A program made the position numbers and the translations under genes. From JBCCQH01 sp039024435 (GTDB taxonomy: Bacteria; Bacteroidota; Bacteroidia; J057; JADKCL01), in contig JBCCQH010000075.1 of NCBI GenBank assembly GCA_039024435.1, forward strand, positions 1-37,395: 37,395 nt of DNA, written 5' to 3'. Shown piece after piece: positions 1 to 9,400 of this stretch; position 1 is the first letter of the stretch, and each line of letters starts with the position of its first letter. The notes below the pieces were generated by a model that was not told the DNA's origin, did no database searches, and worked only from the letters and a program-made list of their open reading frames with translations.

Positions 1-1
1 G

Positions 2-3000
2 GATTCAAACAGCAATGGAGTAGCCGACTGGCGCGACCCGACCACGCCGGGCTTTGTGGACACGAACAGCGATGGCATCGATGATCGCTACGACAGCGAC
101 TTCGACGGCGTACCGAATCACCTGGACATCGACGCGGACAATGACGGCCTTGCCGATGCGGTCGAAGCCAATGGCGGGACGGTCCCGGCCAACTTTGACA
201 ATGCCACCGGTCAATTTACCGGTCCGGTCGGCGCTAACGGTATGCCGGACAACTCGGAAACGGCGGTCGACAATGGCACTACGATTTTGGCGCTGACCAA
301 CAGCGACGCGGATGCCTTGCCCGATTACCTGGACATCGACGCGGACAACGACGGTATCGTGGACAACATTGAAGTTCAGACCACGGCGGGTTACGTTGCC
401 CCGAGCGGCACCGACGCCGACGGCAATGGCCGCGATGACGCTTACGACGGTGCGGGGGCATTGACCCCAACCAATACCGACGGCACTACGGTTCCGGATT
501 ACCTGGACCTTGACTCGGATGATGACGGAGTGCCGGACCTGATCGAAGGACACGATGCAAATGCCGATGGAGTGGCTGACACCACTCCGAGTGGAAACGA
601 CGCCGATGGCGACGGTTTGGACGATGCATTCGATACCCTGCCGGTGAGCGCGGCGGGCAATCCGCTCGGTACGAATGCCCCGCTGCAAAACACCGATGGA
701 ACGGATGATCGCGACTGGCGCGACACCGACGACGACAACGACGGTATCCTCACCGCCAACGAGGACTTCAATACGAACAATAACTGGTCGGATGACTTCA
801 CGCAAGGCGGGCCAAGCCCGGATTACTTGCAAGTGCCAGACAACGACAACGATGGCATTCCGAACACGGTCGACATCGACGATGACAACGACGGTATTCC
901 GGACCAGACCGAACTCGGCGGCCTCGACCCGGATGCCGATTCGAATGCGAATGGTATCCCCGATTTCCAGGATCCGACGACGCCGGGCTTCGTGGATACG
1001 AACAGCGACGGCATCGATGACCGCTACGACAGCGACTTTGACGGAGTGCCGAACCATTACGACATTGATGCGGACAACGATGGTCTCGCAGATGCAGTGG
1101 AAGCCAATGGTGGCGCGACTCCGGCCAACTTCGACAACGCCACGGGTCAGTTTACCGGCCCGGTCGGGGTAAATGGTATGCCGGACAACGCAGAAACTGC
1201 GGTTGACAATGGCATCACGATCCTCGCGCTGACCAACAGCGATACCGACGCCTTGCCGGACTATCTGGACATTGACGCGGACAACGACGGTATCGTGGAC
1301 AATGTGGAAATCCAAACGACAGTGGGTTACGTTGCGCCGAGCGGCACCGATGCCGATGGCAACGGCCGCGACGATGCTTACGATGGGGCGAATGCATTGA
1401 CCCCGACGAATACCGATGGTGCGACCGTGCCCGATTACCTGGACCTCGATTCGGACGATGACGGGGTGCCGGATACGATTGAAGGCCACGATGCCAACAT
1501 GGACGGGGTGGCCGATACTGCACCTTCGGGCAACGATGCGGACGGCGACGGTCTGGATGATGCCTACGACAATGTCGTTTTGGGAGGCGCGGGCGTCAAC
1601 GCTACCGGCTCGAATGCTCCGCTGCAGAACACCGACGGCGCGGATGACCGTGACTGGCGCGACACCGACGATGACAACGATGGTATCCTTACCGTGAATG
1701 AGGATTTCAATATGAACAACGACTGGTCCGACGACTTCACTCAAGGGGGCGGCACGATGCCAGACTATCTCTTCTCGCCTGACTTCGACAACGACGGTAT
1801 TCCGGATGTGGTCGACATCGACGATGACAACGATGGTATTCCGGACATCATCGAGCTCGGAGGACTTGATCCGGATCAGGATTCGAACAGCAATGGGGTA
1901 GCGGATTTCCGTGACCCGACGACGCCGGGCTTCGTGGACCTGAACAGCGACGGTATTGATGACCGGTACGATTCGGACCGCGATGGAATACCGAATCACT
2001 ACGATATCGATGCGGACAACGATGGTCTTGCGGATGCAGTAGAAGCCAATGGTGGTACGCCGCCGGCCAATTACGACAATACTACCGGTCAGTTTACCGG
2101 TGCGGTGGGCGTGAACGGTATGCCGGACAATGCGGAGACGGCAGTCGACAACGGAATCACGATTCTGCCGCTGACCAACAGCGATACCGACGCCTTGCCG
2201 GATTACCTGGACATTGATGCGGACAATGACGGCATCGTCGACAACATTGAGATTCAGCCGACGATCGGTTACGTCGCTCCGAGCGGCACGGATGCCGATG
2301 GCAATGGCCGCGATGACGCCTACGATGGCGCAAATGCGATCACGCCGGAAGATACCGACACCGACTTGACTCCGGATTACCTGGATCAAGACACCGACAA
2401 TGACGGAGTGCCGGACTTCATTGAAGGGCACGACGCCAATTGGGATGGTTTCCCGGACAATGTCTTCTCCGGAGTGGACACTGATGGTGACGGCCTGGAC
2501 GATGCATACGACAACGTGGTGCTCGGTGGAGCGGGCGTTAATGTCACCGGTTCCAATGCGCCCTTGCAAGATACCGATCTCGATGCTCTGGTTTCGGGTG
2601 ACCGTGACTGGCGCGATACCGACGATGACAACGATGGTATCCCGACGGGCAACGGTACGCCGGGTTCGGGTGAAGACTTCAACCTGAACGGAAACTGGGC
2701 GGATGACTTTACCCAGGGCGGTACGGGTATCCCAGATTACCTCTTTAATTTCAATCTGTTCCCGGTTGAGTTGACCCGCTTCGATGCGGAGGTGCAGGGC
2801 CAGGATGGGGTGCTCAAGTGGATTACCGAAACTGAGATCAACAGCGATTACTTCCGGGTGATGCGCTCGTTGGACGGCGATAACTTTACGGAAATCGACG
2901 TGGTCGACGCGGCCGGAAACTCCAACTTGACTTTGGAATACGGACTCGTAGATCCAAACATCACGGAACTGGGTGTGCCGGTGATCTGGTACAAGCTCGA

Positions 3001-3322
3001 ACAGATTGACCTGAACGGTGCTTCGGAGACCTACGGACCGATTGCCTTGACGATTGCAGCAGGCACTCCAGAAGTGTCGGTGTATCCGAATCCGGCGACC
3101 AATCAGGCGACGCTGGACATTCGGTACTTCCCGGAAGAAGCAGCGGACGTCTACATTATCAATGGCCTCGGCCAGATGGTGATGAACCTGAAGTTTGACA
3201 TCGACGCGCCGATTGTGAAGCAGGCCTTGCCGCTGGATCAGATCAGCCAGGGTGTCTACAGTGTGGTCGTCGTGACCCGCTCGGGTGATCGCCACGCGGT
3301 GAAACTGCGGGTAACCCGGTAA
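2..3322 (+). CDS. Giant thrombospondin-type-3-like Ca-binding repeat protein with T9SS sorting domain (5' end outside window)
   Basis: The frame is already open at base 2 (the first residues repeat a sequence seen again near 1890), so the gene starts upstream and only its last 1106 codons are here. About 900 residues are packed with Asp-rich motifs of the DxDxDG type (for example DTDDDNDGI, DLDSDDDGVPD, DIDADNDGL), as in thrombospondin type 3 calcium-binding repeats. They are arranged in three long near-identical units. From about 2760 comes a non-repetitive region typical of Bacteroidota surface proteins (FPVELTRFDAE, then LKWITETEINSDYF). From about 3070 comes a T9SS type A sorting domain (SVYPNPATNQ, then GVYSVVVV and a basic end). 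The protein is inferred to be exported through the Sec and T9SS routes and displayed on or released from the cell surface, rigidified by Ca2+. Its role (adhesin, or S-layer- or gliding-related) is not visible. Confidence 0.9.
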   Translation, partial: DSNSNGVADWRDPTTPGFVDTNSDGIDDRYDSDFDGVPNHLDIDADNDGLADAVEANGGTVPANFDNATGQFTGPVGANGMPDNSETAVDNGTTILALTNSDADALPDYLDIDADNDGIVDNIEVQTTAGYVAPSGTDADGNGRDDAYDGAGALTPTNTDGTTVPDYLDLDSDDDGVPDLIEGHDANADGVADTTPSGNDADGDGLDDAFDTLPVSAAGNPLGTNAPLQNTDGTDDRDWRDTDDDNDGILTANEDFNTNNNWSDDFTQGGPSPDYLQVPDNDNDGIPNTVDIDDDNDGIPDQTELGGLDPDADSNANGIPDFQDPTTPGFVDTNSDGIDDRYDSDFDGVPNHYDIDADNDGLADAVEANGGATPANFDNATGQFTGPVGVNGMPDNAETAVDNGITILALTNSDTDALPDYLDIDADNDGIVDNVEIQTTVGYVAPSGTDADGNGRDDAYDGANALTPTNTDGATVPDYLDLDSDDDGVPDTIEGHDANMDGVADTAPSGNDADGDGLDDAYDNVVLGGAGVNATGSNAPLQNTDGADDRDWRDTDDDNDGILTVNEDFNMNNDWSDDFTQGGGTMPDYLFSPDFDNDGIPDVVDIDDDNDGIPDIIELGGLDPDQDSNSNGVADFRDPTTPGFVDLNSDGIDDRYDSDRDGIPNHYDIDADNDGLADAVEANGGTPPANYDNTTGQFTGAVGVNGMPDNAETAVDNGITILPLTNSDTDALPDYLDIDADNDGIVDNIEIQPTIGYVAPSGTDADGNGRDDAYDGANAITPEDTDTDLTPDYLDQDTDNDGVPDFIEGHDANWDGFPDNVFSGVDTDGDGLDDAYDNVVLGGAGVNVTGSNAPLQDTDLDALVSGDRDWRDTDDDNDGIPTGNGTPGSGEDFNLNGNWADDFTQGGTGIPDYLFNFNLFPVELTRFDAEVQGQDGVLKWITETEINSDYFRVMRSLDGDNFTEIDVVDAAGNSNLTLEYGLVDPNITELGVPVIWYKLEQIDLNGASETYGPIALTIAAGTPEVSVYPNPATNQATLDIRYFPEEAADVYIINGLGQMVMNLKFDIDAPIVKQALPLDQISQGVYSVVVVTRSGDRHAVKLRVTR
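56..2750 (+). repeat. Three tandem units of about 312-314 codons inside the giant repeat gene
   Basis: The phrase GFVDxNSDGIDDRYDSD recurs at nucleotides 56, 992 and 1934, giving periods of 936 and 942 bp. The whole unit then repeats in the same order: AVEANGG, NGMPDN.ETAVDNG, YLDIDADNDGIVDN, GYVAPSGTDADGNGRDDAYDG, IEGHDAN and RDWRDTDDDNDGI. The third unit is the most diverged and contains small insertions near its end. The matching block at the left edge (bases 2-55) shows that at least one further unit precedes the window. Confidence 0.93.
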
Positions 3323-3365
3323 TTGAATTGCCCAACTGCATCCGGCCCGCCGGATGCCGAAGATA

Positions 3366-3396
3366 AAACGGCGGATCGCAATGCGATCCGCCGTTT
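3366..3396 (+). terminator. Perfect 15-bp hairpin after the giant repeat gene
   Basis: Arm 3366-3380 (AAACGGCGGATCGCA) is exactly complementary to 3382-3396. The flanks are A-rich on the left and T-rich on the right, as in an intrinsic terminator that can work in both directions. It starts 43 nt after the stop codon of the plus-strand gene. Confidence 0.8.
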
Positions 3397-3486
3397 GCTT
3401 GGTGTGCCTTTTGGGTGTTCAGTTCAATGACTAGGGATGCCGCGAACGGGAGGGCGGCCCGGAAGGGGAGGCAAGGTAGCCGGTAG

Positions 3487-3527
3487 GCAAAAAGCCACTT
3501 TCGGATGCTCCGAAAGTGGCTTTTTGC
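3487..3527. terminator. Perfect 19-bp hairpin between convergent genes
   Basis: Arm 3487-3505 (GCAAAAAGCCACTTTCGGA) pairs exactly with 3509-3527 around a 3-nt loop. The A5 and T5 tracts inside the arms make it a good bidirectional terminator. It lies 28 nt after the stop of the minus-strand YqgE gene and would end transcripts from both sides. Confidence 0.85.
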
Positions 3528-3554
3528 AAGGCGCAGGGTGCCCGCTTCAGTTCA

Positions 3555-4118
3555 TCAGTTCAGTGAAGGGTGGGGGGGATAGTTGGCCATGAGCCGGTAC
3601 TTGCCGCCCATTGCTTTGAGGATATTGGCCCAGAGGTCGTCGGTGTCCTGGGCAAAGGTAAAGGTCGGCCGGGAAGGGGCTACGATCCAGGAATTGGTTT
3701 CCATTTCGCCGTCGAGCTGGTCGGGACCCCAGCCGGAATAACCGTGGAAGAAGCGGATGTCATCCGGGTCGACGTGTCCCGACATAATCATCAGCTTGAG
3801 GCGTTCGTAATCGCCCCCCCAATATACGCCGGGTGCAATTTCGTTTTCGTCCTCGCCGAGCTCCTCGATGCGGTGGATGTAGTGCAGCGTCCGCCGTTCC
3901 ACTGGTCCTCCTTCATAAAGGACGGCCGCAAAGTCCGGGAAATCCGGAATGGCTTCGTGGAGTTTTAACTCGGAGGGGCGGTTGAGAACGTAGCCTACGG
4001 TTCCTTGATCATTGTGTTCGGTCAGCAAGACCACCGTGCGGCGGAAATTTGTATCCGCCAGAAAAGGTTCAGCGAGCAGGTAGGTTCCCCGATTGGGTTC
4101 TTGTTTGATGTTTGTCAT
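3555..4118 (-). CDS. YqgE/AlgH family protein (UPF0301)
   Basis: A protein of 187 residues, the usual length for UPF0301. It shows the family's hallmarks: an N-terminal DTNFRRTVVLL segment, the VGYVLNRP motif, EGGPV, the GYSGWGPDQLDGE block followed by N.W, and a C-terminal LW. The molecular function of the family is not settled; in Pseudomonas AlgH was linked to alginate regulation. No signal peptide is present, so it is cytoplasmic. The ATG at 4118 has a good GGAGA about 6 nt upstream. It is the second gene of a minus-strand pair, 38 nt after miaE, and shares a terminator region at 3487-3527. Confidence 0.92.
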   Translation of the reverse strand: MTNIKQEPNRGTYLLAEPFLADTNFRRTVVLLTEHNDQGTVGYVLNRPSELKLHEAIPDFPDFAAVLYEGGPVERRTLHYIHRIEELGEDENEIAPGVYWGGDYERLKLMIMSGHVDPDDIRFFHGYSGWGPDQLDGEMETNSWIVAPSRPTFTFAQDTDDLWANILKAMGGKYRLMANYPPHPSLN

Positions 4119-4156
4119 CTCATCTCTCCATTAATGGTGAAGGTTCCTCCACCTTA

Positions 4157-4741
4157 TTAGTGCAGGGCCGGCCGGATCTCGAGTTGCTGGACAACTTTGG
4201 CTTCGCCATCCATCAATTGGTCAAGCCGTTGGTAGACCTGGTCCTGCGGAAAATACTTCAACGCCAGTTCCACAAAAATATTGCCATGTTTCGCCTCGGA
4301 GGCCCACAGGTGATGATAGAATCGTTTCAAATCTCCCGGTTCCAGCGCTTGGTAAATGAGGCGGAACCGTTCGGCACCGCGGCATTCGACTACCGAGCCG
4401 AGTAGGAGGCGGTCCAGAAACTGGGCTTCGATACCGCTTTTCATGTAGGTCCGCAGGCGTTGAATGTAGGGGTCTTTCGTCATTTCCTTGCTCAATTGTA
4501 CGCCCCGGGCCTCCATGATGGCGTACACGTCGCGGAAGTGCTCCATTTCCTCCAAAGCCGTCTCAATGAGTGGAGGAATGATTTCCACACGGTCGGGGTA
4601 CTTTGCCACGAGGCTCATGGCCATGGCGGAGGCTTTGCGCTCGCAGTCGGCGTGGTCTTGCAGAAATGAATCAAAGTCCTGCATAACGGCGTCTACCCAT
4701 GCTTGGGGGCTGGCGCAACGGATATCGATAGCAACTTTCAT
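4157..4741 (-). CDS. miaE: tRNA-(ms2io6A37) hydroxylase-like diiron protein (MiaE)
   Basis: A protein of 194 residues with a ferritin-like four-helix fold signature: CERKA with Glu34, E65-M-E-H68, Glu119 in VECRGAERF and E149-A-K-H152. These fit the carboxylate and ExxH ligands of a diiron centre. MiaE hydroxylates the isopentenyl group of ms2i6A at position 37 of tRNAs reading codons that begin with U. The ATG at 4741 has no strong ribosome-binding site, common in Bacteroidota. The gene is followed after 38 nt by the YqgE/AlgH gene, probably in one transcript. The MiaE assignment rests on the motif set and length; the methylthio-side enzymes are not in the window. Confidence 0.85.
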   Translation of the reverse strand: MKVAIDIRCASPQAWVDAVMQDFDSFLQDHADCERKASAMAMSLVAKYPDRVEIIPPLIETALEEMEHFRDVYAIMEARGVQLSKEMTKDPYIQRLRTYMKSGIEAQFLDRLLLGSVVECRGAERFRLIYQALEPGDLKRFYHHLWASEAKHGNIFVELALKYFPQDQVYQRLDQLMDGEAKVVQQLEIRPALH

Positions 4742-4869
4742 GGGGAAGAAGATTTACGTAATTAAAATAAGAAAAAAGACGGCGTGAGGCCGGGCAAAAA
4801 TGGGATTGGCAGGACCAAGTCAGACATTTTGGGGCGCACCTGACAATTTGGCTTCTGACCGACAGAGTC

Positions 4870-5631
4870 TCAGTCTTTGAATAGGTTGGCAGCATTGGCC
4901 TGGGCGGTGCAGGTCAGGTTGATGTCGTTGATGTTGACGTGGGGGGGCTGTTCAATGGCAAACCACACGGTCTCGGCGATGTCCCGGGCGACCAAGGGGG
5001 CATACCCCTGATAGACTTGGGCGGCGCGTTTGGCATCGCCTTTGAAGCGGACGACGGAAAACTCGGTTTCGACGAGGCCCGGGCTGATGCTGGTCACCCG
5101 TACCCGGTGCGGCGCGAGATCAATCCGCATCGCGCGGCTGAGGCCCTCCACGGCAAACTTTGTGGCGCAGTATACATTGCCGCCGGGGTAGGTCTCTCGG
5201 CCCGCGATGGAGCCGATGTTGATGACGTGTCCCTGCCGGCGCGCGACCATCCCGGGGGTGACCAGGCGGGTGATGTAGAGCAGGCCTTTGAGGTTGGTGT
5301 CGATCATGGTGTCCCAATCGTCGGGGTTGCCGGCTTGGAGGGGAGACTTGTCCAAGGCGAGGCCGGCATTGTTTACCAGGACATCGATGACCTGCTGCTC
5401 GACAGAAAGCGTATTCCAGGCGGCTTCGGTGGCGGCGCGGTTGCGGATATCAAAGGCCAGCGGGATGCAGGTGCAGCCGTGCGTTTCGGTGAGTTGCTCT
5501 GCAAGCTGTTTGAGGCGTTCCTGCCGCCGTCCGGTAAGAATCAGCGTGGAAAACTGGCCAGCGGCAATGCGCTCGGCACATGCTTCTCCGATGCCCGCCG
5601 TCGCACCGGTAATCAAGGCAATTTTGCTCAT
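4870..5631 (-). CDS. YdfG-like short-chain dehydrogenase/reductase
   Basis: A classical SDR of 253 residues: nucleotide-binding GATAGIG at residues 9-15, NNAG at 87-90, catalytic Ser141, Tyr154 and Lys158 (YCATK), and ISPGLVETEF. The late stretch VRFKGD and the near-terminal HVNIND match the YdfG group, NADP-dependent dehydrogenases acting on 3-hydroxy acids, serine and malonic semialdehyde; the exact substrate cannot be read from sequence. The frame is open further upstream, but the Rossmann motif starts directly after the ATG at 5631 and the upstream extension overlaps the divergent thioesterase gene, so 5631 is chosen. No clear Shine-Dalgarno is visible. Confidence 0.9.
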   Translation of the reverse strand: MSKIALITGATAGIGEACAERIAAGQFSTLILTGRRQERLKQLAEQLTETHGCTCIPLAFDIRNRAATEAAWNTLSVEQQVIDVLVNNAGLALDKSPLQAGNPDDWDTMIDTNLKGLLYITRLVTPGMVARRQGHVINIGSIAGRETYPGGNVYCATKFAVEGLSRAMRIDLAPHRVRVTSISPGLVETEFSVVRFKGDAKRAAQVYQGYAPLVARDIAETVWFAIEQPPHVNINDINLTCTAQANAANLFKD

Positions 5632-5648
5632 GGGAATGGTTTTGAAAG

Positions 5649-5675
5649 TAAATATAAGGGCAAATGTTATATTCG
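5649..5675. promoter_or_regulatory. Back-to-back -7-like boxes in the 48-bp divergent intergenic region
   Basis: On the minus strand TATATTTA (5649-5656), and on the plus strand TATATTCG (5668-5675), each match the Bacteroidota -7 element TAnnTTTG at all but one fixed position. A TTTG lies 23 nt upstream of the plus box at 5641-5644. The plus box ends 4 nt before the thioesterase ATG, which would give a leaderless or nearly leaderless mRNA. Prediction from motif only. Confidence 0.35.
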
Positions 5676-5679
5676 CAGC

Positions 5680-6111
5680 ATGGCAATTTGGTTTAAAGAC
5701 TACACCCTCGAGGAGATCAGACCGAGCAATGAGGTTGCGATGCTCGAACATTTGAACATTACGCTTGATGAGTTGGGCGAGGACTACCTGGTGGGCAGTA
5801 TGCCGGTGGACCCCCGGACCCACCAACCGCTGGGGCTGCTGCACGGTGGCGCCTCTTGTGTACTGGCGGAGTCCTTGGGGAGCATTGGGGCAAACTTGAT
5901 TCTGGATCCCCAGAACGCATTTGCCGTTGGGCTGGACATCAATGCCAATCATATGCGGGCGGTTCGCTCGGGGCGGGTAAAGGGCATCGCAAAACCGCTC
6001 CACGTCGGGCGCTCCACCCAGGTTTGGGAGATCAAGCTCTACGATGAGCAGGAGCGATTGGCGGTGGTTTCCCGGCTGACCATGGCGGTGCGGCAGCACC
6101 AATGGACGTAA
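5680..6111 (+). CDS. Hotdog-fold acyl-CoA thioesterase (YdiI/MenI-like)
   Basis: A protein of 143 residues with the PaaI/YdiI hotdog signature: MPVD.RT.QP.GLLHGGAS with His55 and Gly56-Gly57, then the catalytic-type Glu64 in LAES, followed by LDINANHMR and KPLHVGRSTQVW. The resemblance to E. coli YdiI (MenI), which hydrolyses 1,4-dihydroxy-2-naphthoyl-CoA in menaquinone synthesis, is strong across the full length. That would fit a menaquinone-using Bacteroidota, but no other men gene is here. The frame is open far upstream across the antisense of the SDR gene; the ATG at 5680 is chosen because family homology begins there. It is divergent from the SDR gene. Confidence 0.9.
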   Translation: MAIWFKDYTLEEIRPSNEVAMLEHLNITLDELGEDYLVGSMPVDPRTHQPLGLLHGGASCVLAESLGSIGANLILDPQNAFAVGLDINANHMRAVRSGRVKGIAKPLHVGRSTQVWEIKLYDEQERLAVVSRLTMAVRQHQWT

Positions 6112-6219
6112 CGCACGCTGTACGGGAGAGGCAGGCGGCAAGGTGCCCCCGCAATGGAGGTGGGGCCGTACTGATGCCGATCCAAAATGGAAGTGAATTG
6201 CCGCTCTGCGCCAAGTTAA

Positions 6220-6232
6220 TGTCACCGTGACA
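6220..6232. promoter_or_regulatory. 13-bp palindrome upstream of the subtilisin gene
   Basis: TGTCAC-C-GTGACA is a perfect two-fold symmetric site in the 296-bp gap between the thioesterase and subtilisin genes, 175 nt before the protease start. It may be an operator half-site pair or chance. The rest of 6112-6407 holds only an imperfect GC-rich fold at 6120-6171 and the candidate promoter nearer the protease. Confidence 0.3.
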
Positions 6233-6347
6233 AAAAGGAGATTGTTTTGCGAAATCGGGAAAATAGTCTCCCTTTATTCGGAAATTCTGGTTGAATTCTT
6301 ACATCTGATCCAGAAAAGGTGCGTTTCGCTTTACTGATTGTATTCTA

Positions 6348-6376
6348 TTTGTTAGTTTCTGGTGCATTTATAATTC
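6348..6376 (+). promoter_or_regulatory. Candidate promoter of the subtilisin gene
   Basis: TTTG at 6348-6351 followed after 17 nt by TATAATTC at 6369-6376 resembles a Bacteroidota -33/-7 pair (two mismatches in the -7 box), in an AT-rich stretch 31 nt before the start codon. Motif-based only. Confidence 0.3.
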
Positions 6377-6407
6377 ATTCAACACATCACCTTAACACGC
6401 TACAGCT

Positions 6408-9400
6408 ATGAGATTCGTCATTCAACTGGCGCTGGCCTTTTTGTGCCTCGGCAGTGGACTATTCGCTCAATCTTCCAGTTACTATTGGGCCGATGGCAAA
6501 AAAATCACCCTGCAAGAAGATCGGAGTTCCATGGCCATCTATTTCAAGGACCAAATGATGCCAGATCGCCTTACCGCTCCCCCGCAGGGAAAGGCCCAAC
6601 TGTTTGTCAATCACCAGCGCGGACTCGTTCAGTACGATGAGCCGCAATCCAGTGGTGATCGCCAGCTCGCCACGGACCTGGGGATCACGAATGACCAGAT
6701 TCGTTCGACCAGCTTTGGCTGGACCCTCGACGATGGCTTTTCCGTCTGGCTGACCCACGAGGTCGTGGTCATGCCTTATTCACAGTCGGACATTGGCGCT
6801 CTGCAGTCCATGTTGGAACAGTATGGTGCCAGCTACCTGCGCCAGGATTATGCGACCCATGTCCTCGAGGTGGCCGACATCAACCAGGTGCTCCCACTGG
6901 CCAATGCCCTGCAGGAATCCGGCCTGGTAAAATGGGCTACCCCCAACCTCTTCGCGGAGGTTACCCACCATGCCGACCCGCTTTTCGGGGAGCAGTTTCA
7001 GATGAACAACACGGGGCAGACCATCGACGGTTTCCCGGGCACCAATGACATGGACTGCAATGGTCCGGAAGCCTGGGCGATTACCCTCGGCAGTTCCAAC
7101 ATTACAGTGGCCGTGATCGACGATGGCGTCGAGGCACACGAGGACTTGGTAACCGGAACCGGCGGAACCCGCGTACTGGGTGGCTATACCCCGGCTACCA
7201 ACGGCAACGGTACGCCCAATGCCTCGGGCGCACACGGTGAAGCCTGCGCGGGCATCATCGCCGCGTCGCACAACGGCACCGGGGTACAAGGTGTCGCTCC
7301 GAACGTGTTGCTGCGCTCGGTCAATATTTTTGCCGGAGGCGAGACCACCCAAGACATCGCCAATGGCATCGCCTGGGCCAAAAACAATGGATCGGATGTC
7401 CTGAGCAATTCCTGGGGCTATACCTCCTGTACTTTTACTGCTTCCAATATCACTTCCGCCATCAGCGATGCCGTCACCACCGGCCGCGGAGGATTGGGTT
7501 GCGTAGTAGTGTTTGCCTCGGGCAATGGCTACAAAACCTGTGTCGACTATCCGGCCTATTTGAGCACGGTCATCGCCGTCGGTGCTTTCGGGAACGACGG
7601 AATCAAGTCGGACTACAGCAACTCGGGCGCGGACCTGGACATTGCGGCTCCCTCGAATGACATCAACAGCAACCGCTTCCTCACCGGAGCAGGCGTGCGC
7701 ACGATTGACCGGATGGGTTCTCCGGGTTACAGCTCGGGCAATTACACGACCAGTTTCGGCGGTACTTCGGCGGCTTGTCCGGTAGTCGCCGGTGTCGCGG
7801 CCCTCGTACTGAGCGTGGATCCTTCGCTTTCGGATGCGCAAGTCAAGTCGATCCTGTACAGCACCGCCAACGACATGGGCACTCCGGGATTTGACAACCT
7901 CTACGGCAATGGCCGGGTGGATGCTTTTGCCGCGGTCCAGGCCGCGGGCGGAGGCTCCGGAGGCAGTTGCTCGGCCACGGTAAGCAGTTTCCCCTACAGC
8001 GAAGGCTTCGAAAGTGGAGAAGGCTGGAGCCAGGGCTCCGGTGATGACATGGACTGGACCCGCCGCAGTGGAAGCACTCCTTCTTCTGGTACCGGTCCTT
8101 CGGGGGCCACGGAAGGTACATTTTATATGTACATGGAAACTTCCAATCCCAATTTCCCCACCAAAAACGCCTACTTCGAATCGCCCTGCTTCGACCTGAC
8201 AGGAGTCAGCAACCCCGAATTCAGTTTCGAGTACCACATGCTGGGCTCGGCGGTCGGCACCTTGCGTTTGCAGGCCAGCACTGATGGATCGAATTGGACG
8301 ACGGTCTGGACCCTCAGCGGTGACCAGGGCAGCGCCTGGAACTCGGCGACGGTAAGCCTGGCGACCTACACCTCGGCCAATGAGCTGCGGTTGCGCTTCT
8401 TCGGCACTTCGGGTACCAGTTGGCAGGGTGACATGTGCGTGGACGATCTCCGCCTGAACAGCGGAGGTTCCGGCGGCGGTTGCAACGACAACGAAGTGAC
8501 GCTGACTTTGACCCTGGACAATTATCCGGGGGAAACTACCTGGGAAGTGAGCAATGGCAGCAGTGTCGTAGCGAGTGGCGGTCCCTACACCACCGCGGGG
8601 GCCACCGAGACGGTGAACCTCTGTTTGGTAGATGGATGCTACGACTTCACGATCAATGATTCCTACGGCGACGGAATCTGCTGTTCCTTCGGCAATGGGT
8701 CTTACTCACTCGACGGCGGGGGCAACAACTACGCTTCGGGAGGCTCATTTACCAGCTCGGAAACTACGAATTTCTGCGTGGGCAGTGGCGGTGGAGGCGC
8801 TTGTCCGGCCATCGATTTCAACAGCTACACGATCACCAGCTACGGCAACGGTCAGGACGCGGGAAGTTCGGCGATTCAGAACGGCGGTGCGACCATTTTC
8901 CTGCAGAACAATGCCTGGAAAGACATTGCTTACCCCTACACGGTAACCGCAAATACGGTGATCGAATTTGACTTCCGCAGCACCCTCCAAGGAGAAATCC
9001 ATGGGATCGGCTTCGATACGGACGAATCCCTCAGCTCGAACCTGACCTTCAAAGTCCACGGTACGCAGAACTGGGGCATCACGAACTACGACAACTACAG
9101 CGGCAGCGCTTGGGTCACCTACCAGATTCCGGTAGGCAGTTTCTACACGGGTAGTTTCAGCAAGTTGTTCTTCGTGGCCGACCACGATGGTGGAGCCCGA
9201 AACGGCAACGCGTACTTCCGCAACGTCAAGGTGTACGAAGGGAGTTGCCCTTCCAGCCTGGCCCCGGCATTGGCCGTTGGCAATCCCATCGAAATTATTC
9301 TGGGCGATGAGGCGGAGATTGGGATAGATCTCTATCCCTCACCGACGGTGAGCGACCTGAATGTCCGCGTTGCAGGATTGGCCGGAATTTCTACCTGGCA

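Noticed and set aside
56..2750. CRISPR-like periodic repeats
   Set aside because: The periodicity is that of coding units over 900 bp long with an intact reading frame, not short repeats with unique spacers.
5..3295. Minus-strand open frame of 1096 codons opposite the repeat protein
   Set aside because: It is a shadow created by the Asp/Gly-rich repeat codons. The product is Val/Ile/Arg-rich low-complexity sequence without signal peptide or domain, and the plus frame has clear Ca-binding and T9SS domains.
4939..5679. Upstream extension of the thioesterase frame
   Set aside because: Antisense to the SDR gene; the hotdog family begins at ATG 5680.
6112..6180. Cobalamin-type or other riboswitch after the thioesterase gene
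   Set aside because: The GC-rich fold (GTACGG 6120-6125 with CCGTAC 6166-6171) lacks the conserved boxes of known riboswitches and is followed by an unrelated protease gene far downstream.
5632..6225. Upstream extension of the SDR frame
   Set aside because: It lies antisense to the thioesterase and has no homology-like content; the Rossmann motif starts right after the ATG at 5631.
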